Counted from the first letter of the stretch, positions 28,803 through 38,604 are shown. The stretch: DNA of 64,000 bases from Acinetobacter sp. SFB (GCF_001647545.1 NZ_LSZH01000013.1:154525-218524); one strand, 5' to 3'. The notes: generated by a model not told the origin, from the letters alone. Numbers and translations: made by a program.

Positions 28803-30035
28803 ATGTTCGTTCGCACATTGCTCGCTATGAGTTTAAGTTGCATTTTTGCGGGTACAACGTTTGCTGCATCTACTGCTGAACAGCCTTTAAATCCCAAAAA
28901 GATTGCTGATACTGCGGTTCAGGATCCGATTGACCCTCTTGCAACCGAGGCGGCATCAAGCGCTCAAAGCACTGAAACCCATATTACACAACAAGAACAG
29001 CAAGACTTGAATAAGGCTTCGAAAACCTTAGAAGATCTTAAACAAACTGAAGATGAAACTGCTGCAATCGGTACTGCACCAACAACAAAAACACCCAGCA
29101 CGACAACTAATACCAGTGCTGCAGCTAAAGCATCATGGACACTGGATGGTCTGAATCAAGCTGAATGGTATGAAAATATTGGTAAGGGCCAGTTCCCGGT
29201 TTATGCACGCGCTCATGTCATGTTAAATAATGCCCATGCTTCACCAGGCGCGATTGATGGTTCAAGTGGTAAAAATACCCTCAAAGCAATTGCATCTTTT
29301 CAGCAAATCAGCGGTCTTAAACCTACAGGAACTTTGACCAAGGAAACATGGGATGCTTTAGTTGCTAAACAAGGTTCTAAACCTGCCTTTATTGAATACA
29401 CCCTTAGCGATGCTGACTTGAAAGGCCCTTATGCCGCATCTATTCCACACGATTATGCATTACAGGCAAAAATGAAAGGCTTGTATTACACCCGTGTAAC
29501 TGAAATGTTAGGTGAAAAGTTCCATATGGATGAAGACTTTTTGAAAAAGTTAAATCCTAAAGCAACCTTCAAAAAAGCCGGTGAGAAAATCATTGTTGCC
29601 AATATCCGCAACGAAGTGCCTGAAGATATTCATCTGATCGTTGCGCATAAAGGTGCAAAACAACTGTACTTATTTAACAGTCGTAACCAGATGATTGGTT
29701 CATTCCCTGCCACTATTGGTAGTTCAGATACTCCTTCTCCGACAGGTACTTATAAAGTGACTGGCGTAGCACCAAATCCTTGGTATAGCTACTCACCAAG
29801 TAACTTTGTGCAAGGTAAGAATACTAAACCGCTTTCTCTACCACCGGGTCCAAATGGTCCTGTTGGAAATATCTGGATTGGTTTAAGTAAAAAATCATTT
29901 GGTATTCACGGTACACCCAACCCGTCTGCAATTTCTAAAACTGCATCGCATGGTTGTATCCGTTTAACCAACTGGGATGCCAATGACTTAGGTAAAAAAG
30001 TGAAATCTGGCGTAACTGTTAAATTCCTAGAATAA
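28803..30035 (+). CDS. L,D-transpeptidase with peptidoglycan-binding domain
   Basis: 410 residues from the ATG at 28803, preceded by AAGG; a TTG nine bases earlier is in frame. A signal peptide (cleavage near FAA), a Thr/Ser/Ala-rich linker, a PG_binding_1 domain (about 115-195) and a C-terminal YkuD domain (about 270-410) with the motif HGTPNPSAISKTASHGCIRL, containing the catalytic Cys and His. It would form 3-3 cross-links or attach proteins to peptidoglycan in the periplasm. Confidence 0.93.
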   Translation: MFVRTLLAMSLSCIFAGTTFAASTAEQPLNPKKIADTAVQDPIDPLATEAASSAQSTETHITQQEQQDLNKASKTLEDLKQTEDETAAIGTAPTTKTPSTTTNTSAAAKASWTLDGLNQAEWYENIGKGQFPVYARAHVMLNNAHASPGAIDGSSGKNTLKAIASFQQISGLKPTGTLTKETWDALVAKQGSKPAFIEYTLSDADLKGPYAASIPHDYALQAKMKGLYYTRVTEMLGEKFHMDEDFLKKLNPKATFKKAGEKIIVANIRNEVPEDIHLIVAHKGAKQLYLFNSRNQMIGSFPATIGSSDTPSPTGTYKVTGVAPNPWYSYSPSNFVQGKNTKPLSLPPGPNGPVGNIWIGLSKKSFGIHGTPNPSAISKTASHGCIRLTNWDANDLGKKVKSGVTVKFLE

Positions 30036-30054
30036 TCAAAATATTGATCATTCC

Positions 30055-30083
30055 AAAGCCTGCATTTATGTGGGCTTTTTTTT
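30055..30083 (+). terminator. terminator of the L,D-transpeptidase gene
   Basis: AAAGCC(T/C) / GGGCTTT stem with a ten-base loop and a run of eight T. Confidence 0.85.
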
Positions 30084-30267
30084 ACAAAAAATAAAATGCT
30101 ATTTATCTTAGAATTACCCATAATGTGATCTATTCTACATATTATAAATATTAACAAGAAAAAATAACCGTTGCATATATAGAATGATCTGTTGCTTTTA
30201 TACTATTTTTATCACTTTTATAGCACGGTATTATCATTCTAATTTCAAATAATAAGGAGCATCAAAG

Positions 30268-30966
30268 ATGAATGCTTTTTTACATCATGCTGAAAATCGA
30301 GGTCATGTTCAGGCGGGTTGGTTAGACACCAAGCATAGTTTTTCTTTTGGTAGCTGGTATAACCCCAAATACATGGGGGTCAGTGTGCTTCGCGTGATTA
30401 ATGATGACACCATTGCTGCTCATAATGGTTTTGGCACCCATCCCCATGAAAATATGGAAATCTTAACCTGTGTATTGGATGGTACAATTTCGCATAAAGA
30501 CAGTATGGGGAATGAACGTCATATTACTGCGGGTGAATGGCAACTCATGAGCGCAGGGACAGGAGTTCAACATAGCGAAATGAACAATGGCGACACTCCT
30601 GTGCATATGTTGCAAATCTGGATTCACCCGGATGTACAAGATGCAGAACCCAATTATCAGCAAATTCAGTGTAATCCGCATGAGCAACCAAATCAGTGGC
30701 ACTTAATTGCTGGACCACACGATAATGCGGCCATGCATATTCGTCAACAAGCTGAAGTTAAAACGGCGGTGATTCAACAAGGTCAACGTTTGCCTGTTGA
30801 AGCCACTCAGCATATCAATTATGTGCATGTCATTTCAGGTAGTGTACAAATTGCTGAACATAAAGTTGAAGCTGGTAGTGCAATTGCATTTTTAGAAGCC
30901 AGTCAAATTGAAGCTTTGAAGGATGCTCAAGTGATCTGGTTTGATTTGCCTGAAGTGCAAGATTAA
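30268..30966 (+). CDS. pirin family protein (YhhW-like)
   Basis: 232 residues, bicupin. The metal ligands of the N-terminal cupin are H58, H60, H102 and E104 (GTHPHENMEIL and GVQHSEMN). Relatives include quercetin 2,3-dioxygenase YhhW; the physiological substrate is unknown. AAGGAG sits ahead of the ATG. Monocistronic. Confidence 0.92.
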   Translation: MNAFLHHAENRGHVQAGWLDTKHSFSFGSWYNPKYMGVSVLRVINDDTIAAHNGFGTHPHENMEILTCVLDGTISHKDSMGNERHITAGEWQLMSAGTGVQHSEMNNGDTPVHMLQIWIHPDVQDAEPNYQQIQCNPHEQPNQWHLIAGPHDNAAMHIRQQAEVKTAVIQQGQRLPVEATQHINYVHVISGSVQIAEHKVEAGSAIAFLEASQIEALKDAQVIWFDLPEVQD

Positions 30967-30988
30967 AGCTATTTTTATAAATTCCGAT

Positions 30989-31020
30989 CCGAGATGATGA
31001 TAATCAAGTAGTCATCTCGG
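30989..31020 (+). repeat. perfect inverted repeat after the pirin gene
   Basis: CCGAGATGA / TCATCTCGG, nine-base arms with a 14-base loop, 22 bases after the stop. No T run follows, so it may be an mRNA-stabilising hairpin rather than a terminator. The remaining 280 bases to the next gene are AT-rich and show nothing else. Confidence 0.6.
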
Positions 31021-31299
31021 CATGAGCAAACATAATAATAAAATTAAAAAATCACCTTTATAAGGATCCTTATATTTTCTCGCTTCTCTCTCCATATGTT
31101 AAATATAAATTAAACCAATTTCCCTCATATTTTTACTTAAAAAACCGCCTATTAAGCGAATATTAATCTAATCTATTTTTAAATAGCTCGATACAGCCTG
31201 AATTTAATGTATGTCTAATTCAAGTCATAGGACTCTAAATGATTGAATAACCTCTATAGTACTGAAATAGTTTTTAAATAATTAGAAGAGAAAATTCAT

Positions 31300-32268
31300 A
31301 TGAACCAAATTTTGAATAATGTAGAAACCGCTCAACATCAGGCCTTGCTTTTTTTATTGAATTATTTAAAACAAAAAGACTATCACTTTACGGCGATAAC
31401 GCCTCTTTCACATCAGCGTATTCTTGACCGAAACAAGAACATAAAAGATATAACTCTTCGCGATATATTTGGCTGGAATTTAGCCTTTGCAGAAACTGAC
31501 CTGGAATCTAGCCTTTTTACAATTTTAAAAGAAAATCAGCTTATTCATTTTCAAGAGGGTTATTGGTTCAGTAACGTCCGAGTAGCCTCACTAGAAGATC
31601 AATTGTTTATTCATTCCAGTTTTCCAACAGTTCAACAAAATGCAGTTTTTTTTGGACCAGATACTTATCGCTTTGTTTATCATTTAAAACAGTATTTGTC
31701 CGATAAACCTCAACCATTCAAACGAGGCCTGGAATTATGCTGCGGTACTTCTGCTGCTGCCATTAGTATGGCAAAACATTATCCAGACTTTAATGAAATA
31801 ATGGTGGCAGATCTTAATCCGAAAGCATTGTCATATAGCAAAATTAATGCAAGTTTTGCAGATTTAAATAATATCACCCCAGTCTACAGCAATTTATTTT
31901 CAAATATTGAAGGACGGTTTGACCTTATTTTTGCCAATCCGCCTTATTTAATCGATGCAGATCAACGCCAATATCGTCATGGTGGGAATATGCTAGATGG
32001 CAATGAATTATCATTCAATATTGTAAAACAAGGTATGCAACGTCTTAATCCTCTCGGCTGTTTATTTTTATATACCGGTGTGGCAATAAGACCAAATGGC
32101 AATCCATTTTTAGAAGAATTAAAAAAACTGCTTACTCCTTATTCAAATATAAAATGGTCTTATGAAGAAATTGATCCCGATGTTTTTGGAGAAGAATTAG
32201 AGCAACCGGCTTATCAGCATATTGAACGGATTGCTTTGGTTTTGGTCATGCTTGAAATGAAAAGCTGA
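31300..32268 (+). CDS. class I SAM-dependent methyltransferase (PrmC/HemK-like)
   Basis: 322 residues. An N-terminal helical domain (1-115) precedes a Rossmann methyltransferase domain with SAM motif LELCCGTSAAAI (about 144-155) and the catalytic NPPY tetrad at 213-216. NPPY enzymes methylate amide or exocyclic amino nitrogens in proteins, RNA, DNA or small molecules. The substrate cannot be told. It is not PrmC itself judging by the divergent N-terminus. Possibly accessory: it borders mobile-element debris. Confidence 0.8.
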   Translation: MNQILNNVETAQHQALLFLLNYLKQKDYHFTAITPLSHQRILDRNKNIKDITLRDIFGWNLAFAETDLESSLFTILKENQLIHFQEGYWFSNVRVASLEDQLFIHSSFPTVQQNAVFFGPDTYRFVYHLKQYLSDKPQPFKRGLELCCGTSAAAISMAKHYPDFNEIMVADLNPKALSYSKINASFADLNNITPVYSNLFSNIEGRFDLIFANPPYLIDADQRQYRHGGNMLDGNELSFNIVKQGMQRLNPLGCLFLYTGVAIRPNGNPFLEELKKLLTPYSNIKWSYEEIDPDVFGEELEQPAYQHIERIALVLVMLEMKS

Positions 32269-32622
32269 ATACAGCTTCTGTAAAATTCTGAATACCATTT
32301 TTAATTGAGTTCTATTTTATCTAAACAGAATCAACCTAACATAAATCACATTAAATCTGGAATTATCTAAAATAAGGTATTTAAAAATATAAACTTAAAT
32401 TGATATTTTTTTGCTTTTATAATCTGCGACTAAATAATTACGACAATTTCAAAAATAAAGTCGTCATATTTTTAGTCGGCTTTTGGCTAGAATATATTTG
32501 CTGGTATTTTAGATAAGCATATAGATGTTGTAGAGCATGCATCGGAGCTCATTAACTGCTCACCCTCACTGAGCGCGAAATTATTTTTTTAATATCTGGC
32601 TCTGCATCACAAACGATGCATT

Positions 32623-33507
32623 TCTATAGCTAAATACTAAATAAATCACTACAGTAGTCTTTAAACAATTCATCAATATCTTTAACTCTAAACTTATTTC
32701 GGAGAGCTTTAACTCGCGACCACATTTTTTCTATTGGATTTAAGTCAGGACTATATTTAGGAAGCCACACAATGTAATGCCCTGCGCAGCGTACCAATTC
32801 CTGAAGCCTTTTTCCTTTGTGAAAGGTGGCATTATCCATAATCAAAACACTGGTTTCTTTCAATTTCGGTAATAAATCCTGTTCAATCTAGCATTCAAAT
32901 ACCTCTGTGTTGACTGAACAATTAAATATTCCAACTGTCAGCAATCTGTTTTCGATCAATGTACCCATCGCATTGCTACAATTTTTCAACTGCCAGTTAA
33001 ATTCACCTTTAGCTCGTGCTCCTTTAGGGCTATAACTATGCGATCGCGTACTTTCACTTTGAAAACCACTTTCATCTATATAAACCAGAGGTAATTGTTG
33101 TTCTAAACACTCAATTAAATTTTGAAATTGCCGGCGTTGATTTTGATCTGCCTTAGGATGATTTAACGTCTTTTTTTACGCGATATTCCTACGGCATGCA
33201 GTGCATTAAATATCGCATGGGTACTGACACCAAAACGTTCAGCCCGTTCACTAATATAATCATCGGGATATTGTTCAACATCTTTCAAGATTTACGCTTT
33301 GCTGATTTTAACTGGACGGCCAGGAATAAGTTTACTTACAGTAGACTTTTTCCAGTTCTGAATTGTCTGTATACAGACGTTAAAATGGTGTGCTGCTTTT
33401 CGCACAGACATTTTAGCTCTAGCCATAATTTCAATGACTTTGTCTTTAAAATCTTTTGAATATCCCATGCTTCTATTGTTCTATATTTTTCAGTATTTAG
33501 CTATAGA
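32623..33507 (-). mobile_element. IS630-family insertion sequence, inactivated
   Basis: Ends share the inverted repeat TCTATAGCTAAATACT (left 32623, right 33507 reversed), including the TA target expected for IS630/Tc1-type elements. The length of about 885 bases fits. The single transposase gene inside is broken (separate entry). Confidence 0.75.
32630..33468 (-). pseudogene. IS630-family transposase, multiple stops and frameshifts
   Basis: The reading starts at 33468 with MGYSKDFKDKVIEIMARAKM (helix-turn-helix), hits a TAA after GRPVKISKA, changes frame around the second helix-turn-helix region (ERAERFGVSTHAI), and has another stop before the C-terminal part. The last 77 codons (32863-32630) are open and carry the DDE_3 segment LIMDNATFHKGKR and LPKYSPDLNPIEKMW. 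It cannot give a full transposase. Confidence 0.85.
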
Positions 33508-33543
33508 TCAGGATAGGTTGATTCTGATTAAGGCGATGTTTAA

Positions 33544-33858
33544 TTAAAAATTCTTGCGAATGCTTAACCAGTACTGATGATCATCACGATGGTCTAACTG
33601 ACTTGGCGTATTCCCAATAGGGAATGCAACTTCGGCATTTGCCTGGACATTCCATACATTAGACCCATTTAAACCTAAACCGACACTAGTGATCTGTGCT
33701 GTGTTGGAACCGGTTAAACCTGACCATTTTTCCGCATTCAGCGTCACTTCTGCAGTATCGACAAACACTTTTGCGCCAATTTGATGCTGGGCATTGGTAA
33801 ACAGCTTTGTCTTAACTCTGCTTGCGCATAATATCCCATTGACCCGGCAAACTGGCTC
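33544..33858 (-). pseudogene. C-terminal remnant of ShlB/FhaC-type transporter
   Basis: The last ~100 codons of an outer-membrane two-partner-secretion transporter. GSMGYYAQAELRQS is in one frame and FTNAQHQIGAKVFVDTAEVTLNAEKW through YWLSIRKNF (final barrel strand with terminal Phe) is in another, so there is a frameshift near 33810. The N-terminal POTRA and most of the barrel are missing, cut by an IS5-type remnant on one side. Confidence 0.7.
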
Positions 33859-34034
33859 GATTTATAACATACCATGGGGTAGTAGAATCAAGCCAAATCG
33901 AGAGGTTTTCTCGATTAATTAAAGTTTGATTGTAGGAGGGCCAATTAGTTGTTCGATAGGTTTTAGGGGGCTTATTCATTTGTGAATTATATTGCTGAAT
34001 AGTCCCTTCTGGACAGATTTGTGCAACAAAGCAC
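33859..34034 (-). mobile_element. IS5-family terminal remnant
   Basis: The minus strand starts with an end-like GCTTTGTTGCACAAA (34032-34018). The first 40-odd codons of an IS5-type transposase follow from the ATG at 33979 (MNKPPKTYRTTNWPSYNQ, then LINRENLSIWLDSTTPWY). Similarity ends near 33865, where the transporter remnant begins. The frame continues through the junction to a stop at 33812, giving a 55-codon chimera that is unlikely to be functional. Confidence 0.65.
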
Positions 34035-34322
34035 TACATATCTATTTTATTACAATTGTTTAAATACCTTAAAGAATGTAGATATTTAATTAAAACTGCA
34101 AGTCAAGAAGTTGTGGAATAAATCTTGCTTATACATCTATAAGTTTAAACATATTTGTTTTCTCATTGGATTTATACTTTTTGAGTATGTAATTAGACTT
34201 TTATTCGCATTGCATAATCTTGAAATTGTACTCAATATAAAAGACAAAATTAGAAATGTTTAAATGGAATGAAATATTCCTTCTACCAGATAGCAGGACG
34301 CCATCTAGCGTAAGGACCGGAA

Positions 34323-35804
34323 ATGACAAGTATTAATTATTATAAAACCATCTTTGACAAAGCTGGTGATGCGATTTTTGTTCATAACATAGCCAGTATC
34401 GATTTCATGGATGCCAATGAAGCAGCTGAAGCCTTGACGGGTTATAGCAAATCCGAATTAACCCAGATGAGTGTGGAAAAGATCAGTGCACATAGTCATG
34501 GTTTTGATTTTCAACATGCTTTAAGGAAAGTCCATCAGGCTGCTAGTCATGAAGCCATCACATTTGAGTGGCTCATTCAGACTCAAGATCTGCGTCATAT
34601 CCCTGTTGAGGTGTGTCTGAAAATTGTGGAGATCGAGCAGCAGCCCAAAATGCTAGCGCTCGTCCGCAACATCAGTGAAATCAAGAAATACCAGTATCAG
34701 CTTCAATCTAAAGATCAATATTTTAAGATGTTGCTAGAAAACTCTGGAGATGGCATTGCGATTTTAGATACTCAAGGAAAATTGCTCTATGCCAGCCCTT
34801 CCCTTCAGCGTATTTTGGGATATCGTGACCGTTTTGTCCTCAATAAAAATGTTTTAAGCGTGATTCATCCCGATGATCGGATGGATGTAAGACAACTACT
34901 GTTTAAACAGCCAGCAGAAGATGATGTAGGAACAATCCATTATAAAATCCTGCACCACAATGGTAAGTGGTGCCATCATGAAGCGACTTTCAGAAATCTA
35001 CTTGACCATCCTGACATTCAAGGAATTTTAATTAATTACCGAGATATTACTGAACGTATCGAAGCTGAAAATACAGCGCGGGCTCGAGAAAAACAATTGG
35101 GCCATATGTCACGCTGCAAAACGATGGGCGAACTTTCGACTGCATTGGCACATGAGTTGAATCAGCCTTTGGCGGCACTGAATAATTATGTCGGTGGGAG
35201 TATTATTCGTATCCAAAACGGTTTGGCGAATACCAAGGAAACCATTGATGCCCTGAATGCTGCATTAAATCAAACCCACCGCGTGAATGGTATTATTCAC
35301 AGTATGCGTAGCTTCTTGAGAAAAGGTGAAGCAAATTTTAAAATCCATTCATTGAATCGTCTAATTCAGGATTTAAATCCGCTCATTAATCTCAAAGCAG
35401 ATCAAGGCGGATGCACCATTCATTATGAATTGGGTGTGTCTCCAATGAGTATTTCTGCTGATGAGACATTATTCAGTCAAGTTATTATCAATCTGGTCTT
35501 TAATGCTGTCGATGCATTACAAAAAAATCCTGAAGGTCAGCGCGATATTTTTATCCGTACTTGGCAGCACCATCAACACGCAAGAATTGCGATCGCTGAT
35601 AATGGTCCAGGACTACAAGGACAAAATCCTGAACAGTTATTTGAATCATTTTATTCAAGTAAAACAGACAGTATGGGCATAGGATTAACCTTGTCTCGCA
35701 GCATCATCGAAAACCATCAAGGTTATTTATGGGTTTGTGAAGGCGAATCAGGCGCCATCTTCAATATTTCTTTGGCAGCACAGGAGCGTGCAAAATGTAT
35801 ATGA
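34323..35804 (+). CDS. PAS-domain sensor histidine kinase
   Basis: 493 residues with no membrane segment, so cytoplasmic. Two PAS domains (about 5-120 and 130-250), then a HisKA domain with phospho-acceptor H277 (STALAHELNQPLAAL) and a HATPase domain (NLVFNAVDALQ, DNGPGLQG, GIGLTLSRS). FixL/TodS-like in layout. It overlaps the response-regulator gene by ten bases. Its place facing an aromatic oxygenase reductase suggests it once controlled ring-hydroxylation genes; the ligand is unknown. Confidence 0.92.
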   Translation: MTSINYYKTIFDKAGDAIFVHNIASIDFMDANEAAEALTGYSKSELTQMSVEKISAHSHGFDFQHALRKVHQAASHEAITFEWLIQTQDLRHIPVEVCLKIVEIEQQPKMLALVRNISEIKKYQYQLQSKDQYFKMLLENSGDGIAILDTQGKLLYASPSLQRILGYRDRFVLNKNVLSVIHPDDRMDVRQLLFKQPAEDDVGTIHYKILHHNGKWCHHEATFRNLLDHPDIQGILINYRDITERIEAENTARAREKQLGHMSRCKTMGELSTALAHELNQPLAALNNYVGGSIIRIQNGLANTKETIDALNAALNQTHRVNGIIHSMRSFLRKGEANFKIHSLNRLIQDLNPLINLKADQGGCTIHYELGVSPMSISADETLFSQVIINLVFNAVDALQKNPEGQRDIFIRTWQHHQHARIAIADNGPGLQGQNPEQLFESFYSSKTDSMGIGLTLSRSIIENHQGYLWVCEGESGAIFNISLAAQERAKCI

Positions 35805-36442
35805 CCAATCCGCATGTCGCAGAACCAATCGTATATGTCATTGATGACGACCAAGACATTTGTAACTCTTTAACCTGGCTTTTGGAGTCTGTTCAACTCG
35901 AGGCCAAAACATTCAACAGCGCGACGGAGTTTTTAAGCTATCAACGTCCCCATACGCCTGCCTGTTTGATTCTGGATATGCGGATGCGTGGGATGAGCGG
36001 CTTACAGTTACAGCAGCAGCTGAATCAGCAAAAGATCAGTATACCGATTATCTTTATGACCGGTCATGGCGATATTCCGATGTCCGTCAATGCCATGAAG
36101 GCGGGTGCATTCGATTTTTTGGAAAAGCCGTTTAACCCGCAGCATATGCTCAATCAAATCCAATCCTGTTTACAGCAGGCAGAAGTTGATTTTTTAGCCG
36201 CTGAAAAACGTGAACTACAAAAATCTAAATTGAAATCCCTGTCCCCACGTGAGAATGAAATCATTAATTTGTTGGTCGATGGCTTATCGAGTAAACATAT
36301 TGCTCAAATGCTGAATATCAGCCATAAAACTGTCGAGATTCATCGCACGCATATCCGACAAAAACTAGGCACCGAGTCAATTGCGCAGATCGTCAATATG
36401 GTGTTGATGTGTCGAGATAAAACTTTGCAAGCGATGGTTTAA
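35795..36442 (+). CDS. FixJ/LuxR-type response regulator
   Basis: 215 residues. Receiver domain with acidic pocket D17-D19, phospho-site D61, T89 and K111, followed by a LuxR-type helix-turn-helix (about 150-210: SPRENEIINLLVDGLSSKHIAQMLNISHKTVEIH). Partner of the preceding PAS kinase. The gene is convergent with the reductase gene, 34 bases away. FixJ/StyR/TodT-type regulators activate catabolic promoters; the target here may have been deleted. Confidence 0.92.
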   Translation: MYMTNPHVAEPIVYVIDDDQDICNSLTWLLESVQLEAKTFNSATEFLSYQRPHTPACLILDMRMRGMSGLQLQQQLNQQKISIPIIFMTGHGDIPMSVNAMKAGAFDFLEKPFNPQHMLNQIQSCLQQAEVDFLAAEKRELQKSKLKSLSPRENEIINLLVDGLSSKHIAQMLNISHKTVEIHRTHIRQKLGTESIAQIVNMVLMCRDKTLQAMV

Positions 36443-36476
36443 AACCGTCACCTGCAAGCTAAATACAGATTAAGAT

Positions 36477-37469
36477 TTAGAAGAAACGATCGAAGTGAAC
36501 TTGCTGCTGCGGAATTCCTGCTTGATGTGCCATCTGTTCAATGGATTTCACCATCGGCGGTGGGCCCGCACAGTAAATTTCGTGTTCAAGCAGTTGAGCA
36601 CCGATAACATCATGAATCACGTCATGAATAAAACCGGAACGAATCCCATCAATTAGCTCGGATGAGGTTGCAGGGATATAGTTCAGGCGTGCACCAAGTT
36701 CAGTCCACTCACGCATTTGTGCTTCGGTCAGCAAATCGCGTTGTTCACGTCCACCATGGAAGAACCAGACTTTTTGATGCTGTAAATGTGGATTGACTGC
36801 GACACCACGCGCGATCGCCAGCATAGGTGCCAGACCTGATCCTCCTGCAACGCAAATAATCGGACGTGGCTGCTCTTGTAAATATGCTAAGCCATAGGGA
36901 CCATCAATTTGAATAACTGCATTTTTACGTTCCTGTTCATCAAACAGTAGGTTGGTCATCTTGCCATCCGGCACACGTCGAATCTGAAAGACCCACAGCC
37001 CTTCGTCATTGGGTAAATTGGACATCGAATAGGCGCGCAGCAATTCCTGATTGACCCAAAGCAAGGCGTATTGACCCGGAATAAACTGCGCAGGCGTATC
37101 TGCCTGTAAATGGACTTCCAGAATATCATGGGTAATTGGCACTACATTCTTCAAAGTTACTGCTTGCTGTTTTGGCAAGATTTTCGGTATACATTGCTCA
37201 TCTAAGCGAACTTTGATCACACAGTCAGACTTTGGGCGGCATTGGCATGCCAATACACGACCCTTACGTTTATCACGATCTGATAAGCCCGGTGCATCTA
37301 CCCACAGATTTTCAATCTCACCAGAAAGCACTTCTATTTTACAGGTGCCACAGCCGCCTGCATTGCATTCATAAGGTAAGCCTAAACCTTCACGCAAGCC
37401 GCCACGGAGTAACACGTCATCGGATGCACATTGAAATTGCCCCTGTCCTTCAATTTGAATTTTATGCAT
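36477..37469 (-). CDS. [2Fe-2S]/FAD oxidoreductase of an aromatic oxygenase system
   Basis: 330 residues. N-terminal plant-type ferredoxin with cluster ligands C35, C40, C43 and C75; FAD-binding RAYSMSNLP; NAD-binding GGSGLAPMLA; C-terminal YCAGPPPMV. The architecture is that of reductases feeding ring-hydroxylating dioxygenases. It starts six bases after the fused thiolase-Rieske frame, so it is translationally coupled to it. No oxygenase subunits remain next to it, so it may be an orphan after a deletion. Confidence 0.88.
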   Translation of the reverse strand: MHKIQIEGQGQFQCASDDVLLRGGLREGLGLPYECNAGGCGTCKIEVLSGEIENLWVDAPGLSDRDKRKGRVLACQCRPKSDCVIKVRLDEQCIPKILPKQQAVTLKNVVPITHDILEVHLQADTPAQFIPGQYALLWVNQELLRAYSMSNLPNDEGLWVFQIRRVPDGKMTNLLFDEQERKNAVIQIDGPYGLAYLQEQPRPIICVAGGSGLAPMLAIARGVAVNPHLQHQKVWFFHGGREQRDLLTEAQMREWTELGARLNYIPATSSELIDGIRSGFIHDVIHDVIGAQLLEHEIYCAGPPPMVKSIEQMAHQAGIPQQQVHFDRFF

Positions 37470-37475
37470 AGGGCG

Positions 37476-37895
37476 TTACTCCACCAAATAGACCTGACCA
37501 TTGCGCACAATGGACTGGTAGGTTTTGAGTGGAATACTGCATGGTGCACCACACGGCTCGCCGGTTTTAATATCGAATGCACCGGCATGGAAGGGACACT
37601 CCACTTCACAGCCATCAATTTCACCATCGGCTAAACGATTCACTGTTTGAGCAGGTGTCTTAACATCTAAACCTGCAAGTAATACTGCATGACGTGCAAT
37701 ATTACGGCTGTCCTCACCTGCTTGGTTCGAATTTCCGAAAATCACATCATCAATAGAATCTTTAGATAAATTATTTTTTTCAATCAAAGCTTTAATGACT
37801 AAAGCAGCCAAATCATCAGGGCGAACTTTTGCAAGGACTCCTCCATGTTTTCCAAAAGCAGATCTTAATCCATCATATATATATGCATTTAACAT
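37476..37895 (-). pseudogene. chimeric frame: thiolase N-terminus fused to Rieske ferredoxin C-terminus
   Basis: 139 codons. Residues 1-88 match the start of acetyl-CoA acetyltransferase/3-oxoadipyl-CoA thiolase (MLNAYIYDGLRSAFGKHGG, FGNSNQAGEDSRNIARHA, TPAQTVNRL). Thiolases continue there with CGSG, whose cysteine is catalytic. Here the next residues are ADGEIDGCEVECPFHAGAFDIKTGEPC, the end of a Rieske ferredoxin with only the second cluster motif C100-P-F-H103. Neither activity can survive. AAGGAAGG lies ahead of the ATG, so a fusion peptide may be made. Confidence 0.85.
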
Positions 37896-37986
37896 TTAGC
37901 CTTCCTTTAGCTAGGGATTTAATAAAGATAAATTTAAAAATTATGTAGATTTTGTTGATAACGTAATTAATACTTTTGTCTAAAAA

Positions 37987-38604
37987 TCAATCTTCCGCTG
38001 GGATTATATTTTTAAAAGCATCACGACTGATTAATGCTGCATACCACCGTTCTATTGTGGGAAAATTATGATTTTTTTTCACCTTGATTTTATTCCAGCT
38101 ATGAAAATAACTTCCCAATGCTATGTCAGCCACTGAAAAATCTTCTCCTGCAATCATCTTGTTATATTTAAGATGTTCATTTAGCAATTCTAATTTTTGC
38201 TCAAATACCAAAATTGCGTTGGATAATACATCTACATTTTGTTGATCTTTTGGAAGCTTGAGTTGCAACATGATGGTTCTAAAATTTGGAACAAGAGTAC
38301 TCAAACACCAATCCATCCATTTTTCAGCAGAGTAGCGAATTTCTATATCAGATAAATAAATTGATTGCTTTCCGTATTTCTCTACTAGAAATCGGAGAAT
38401 TGTATTTGACTCCCAAAGTAAAAAGTTATTATCTTTTAAACATGGTACTAAAGCATTAGGATTCATATTTAAGTATTCACTACTTGTAATCAACCCATAT
38501 TGACCACCTGCCAAAATATGCTCAAATGGTAAATTTAATTCATGCAAACACCAAATAACTTTACGGACATTGGTGGAATCTGGACGTCCCCAAACTGTAA
38601 TCAA
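37987..38604 (-). CDS. glutathione S-transferase family protein
   Basis: 205 residues. N-terminal thioredoxin-fold domain with GRPDSTNVRKV (Ser/Asn active-site region), VPCLKDNNFLLWESNTILRFL (glutathione-binding ES motif) and a helical C-terminal domain with AGEDFSVADIALGSYFHSW. In aromatic clusters such proteins often isomerise cis ring-cleavage products (maleylpyruvate or maleylacetoacetate isomerase); that is the likely role here. It lies downstream of the IclR gene in the same operon. Confidence 0.85.
   Translation of the reverse strand: MITVWGRPDSTNVRKVIWCLHELNLPFEHILAGGQYGLITSSEYLNMNPNALVPCLKDNNFLLWESNTILRFLVEKYGKQSIYLSDIEIRYSAEKWMDWCLSTLVPNFRTIMLQLKLPKDQQNVDVLSNAILVFEQKLELLNEHLKYNKMIAGEDFSVADIALGSYFHSWNKIKVKKNHNFPTIERWYAALISRDAFKNIIPAED

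Noticed and set aside
32603..32621. TGCATC/GATGCA hairpin next to the IS630 element as a terminator
   Set aside because: The stem is only six pairs, without a T run, and no gene ends there apart from the methyltransferase 330 bases away.
37232..37634. Short frames overlapping the reductase and fusion genes
   Set aside because: Shadows of the minus-strand genes; composition is not coding-like.
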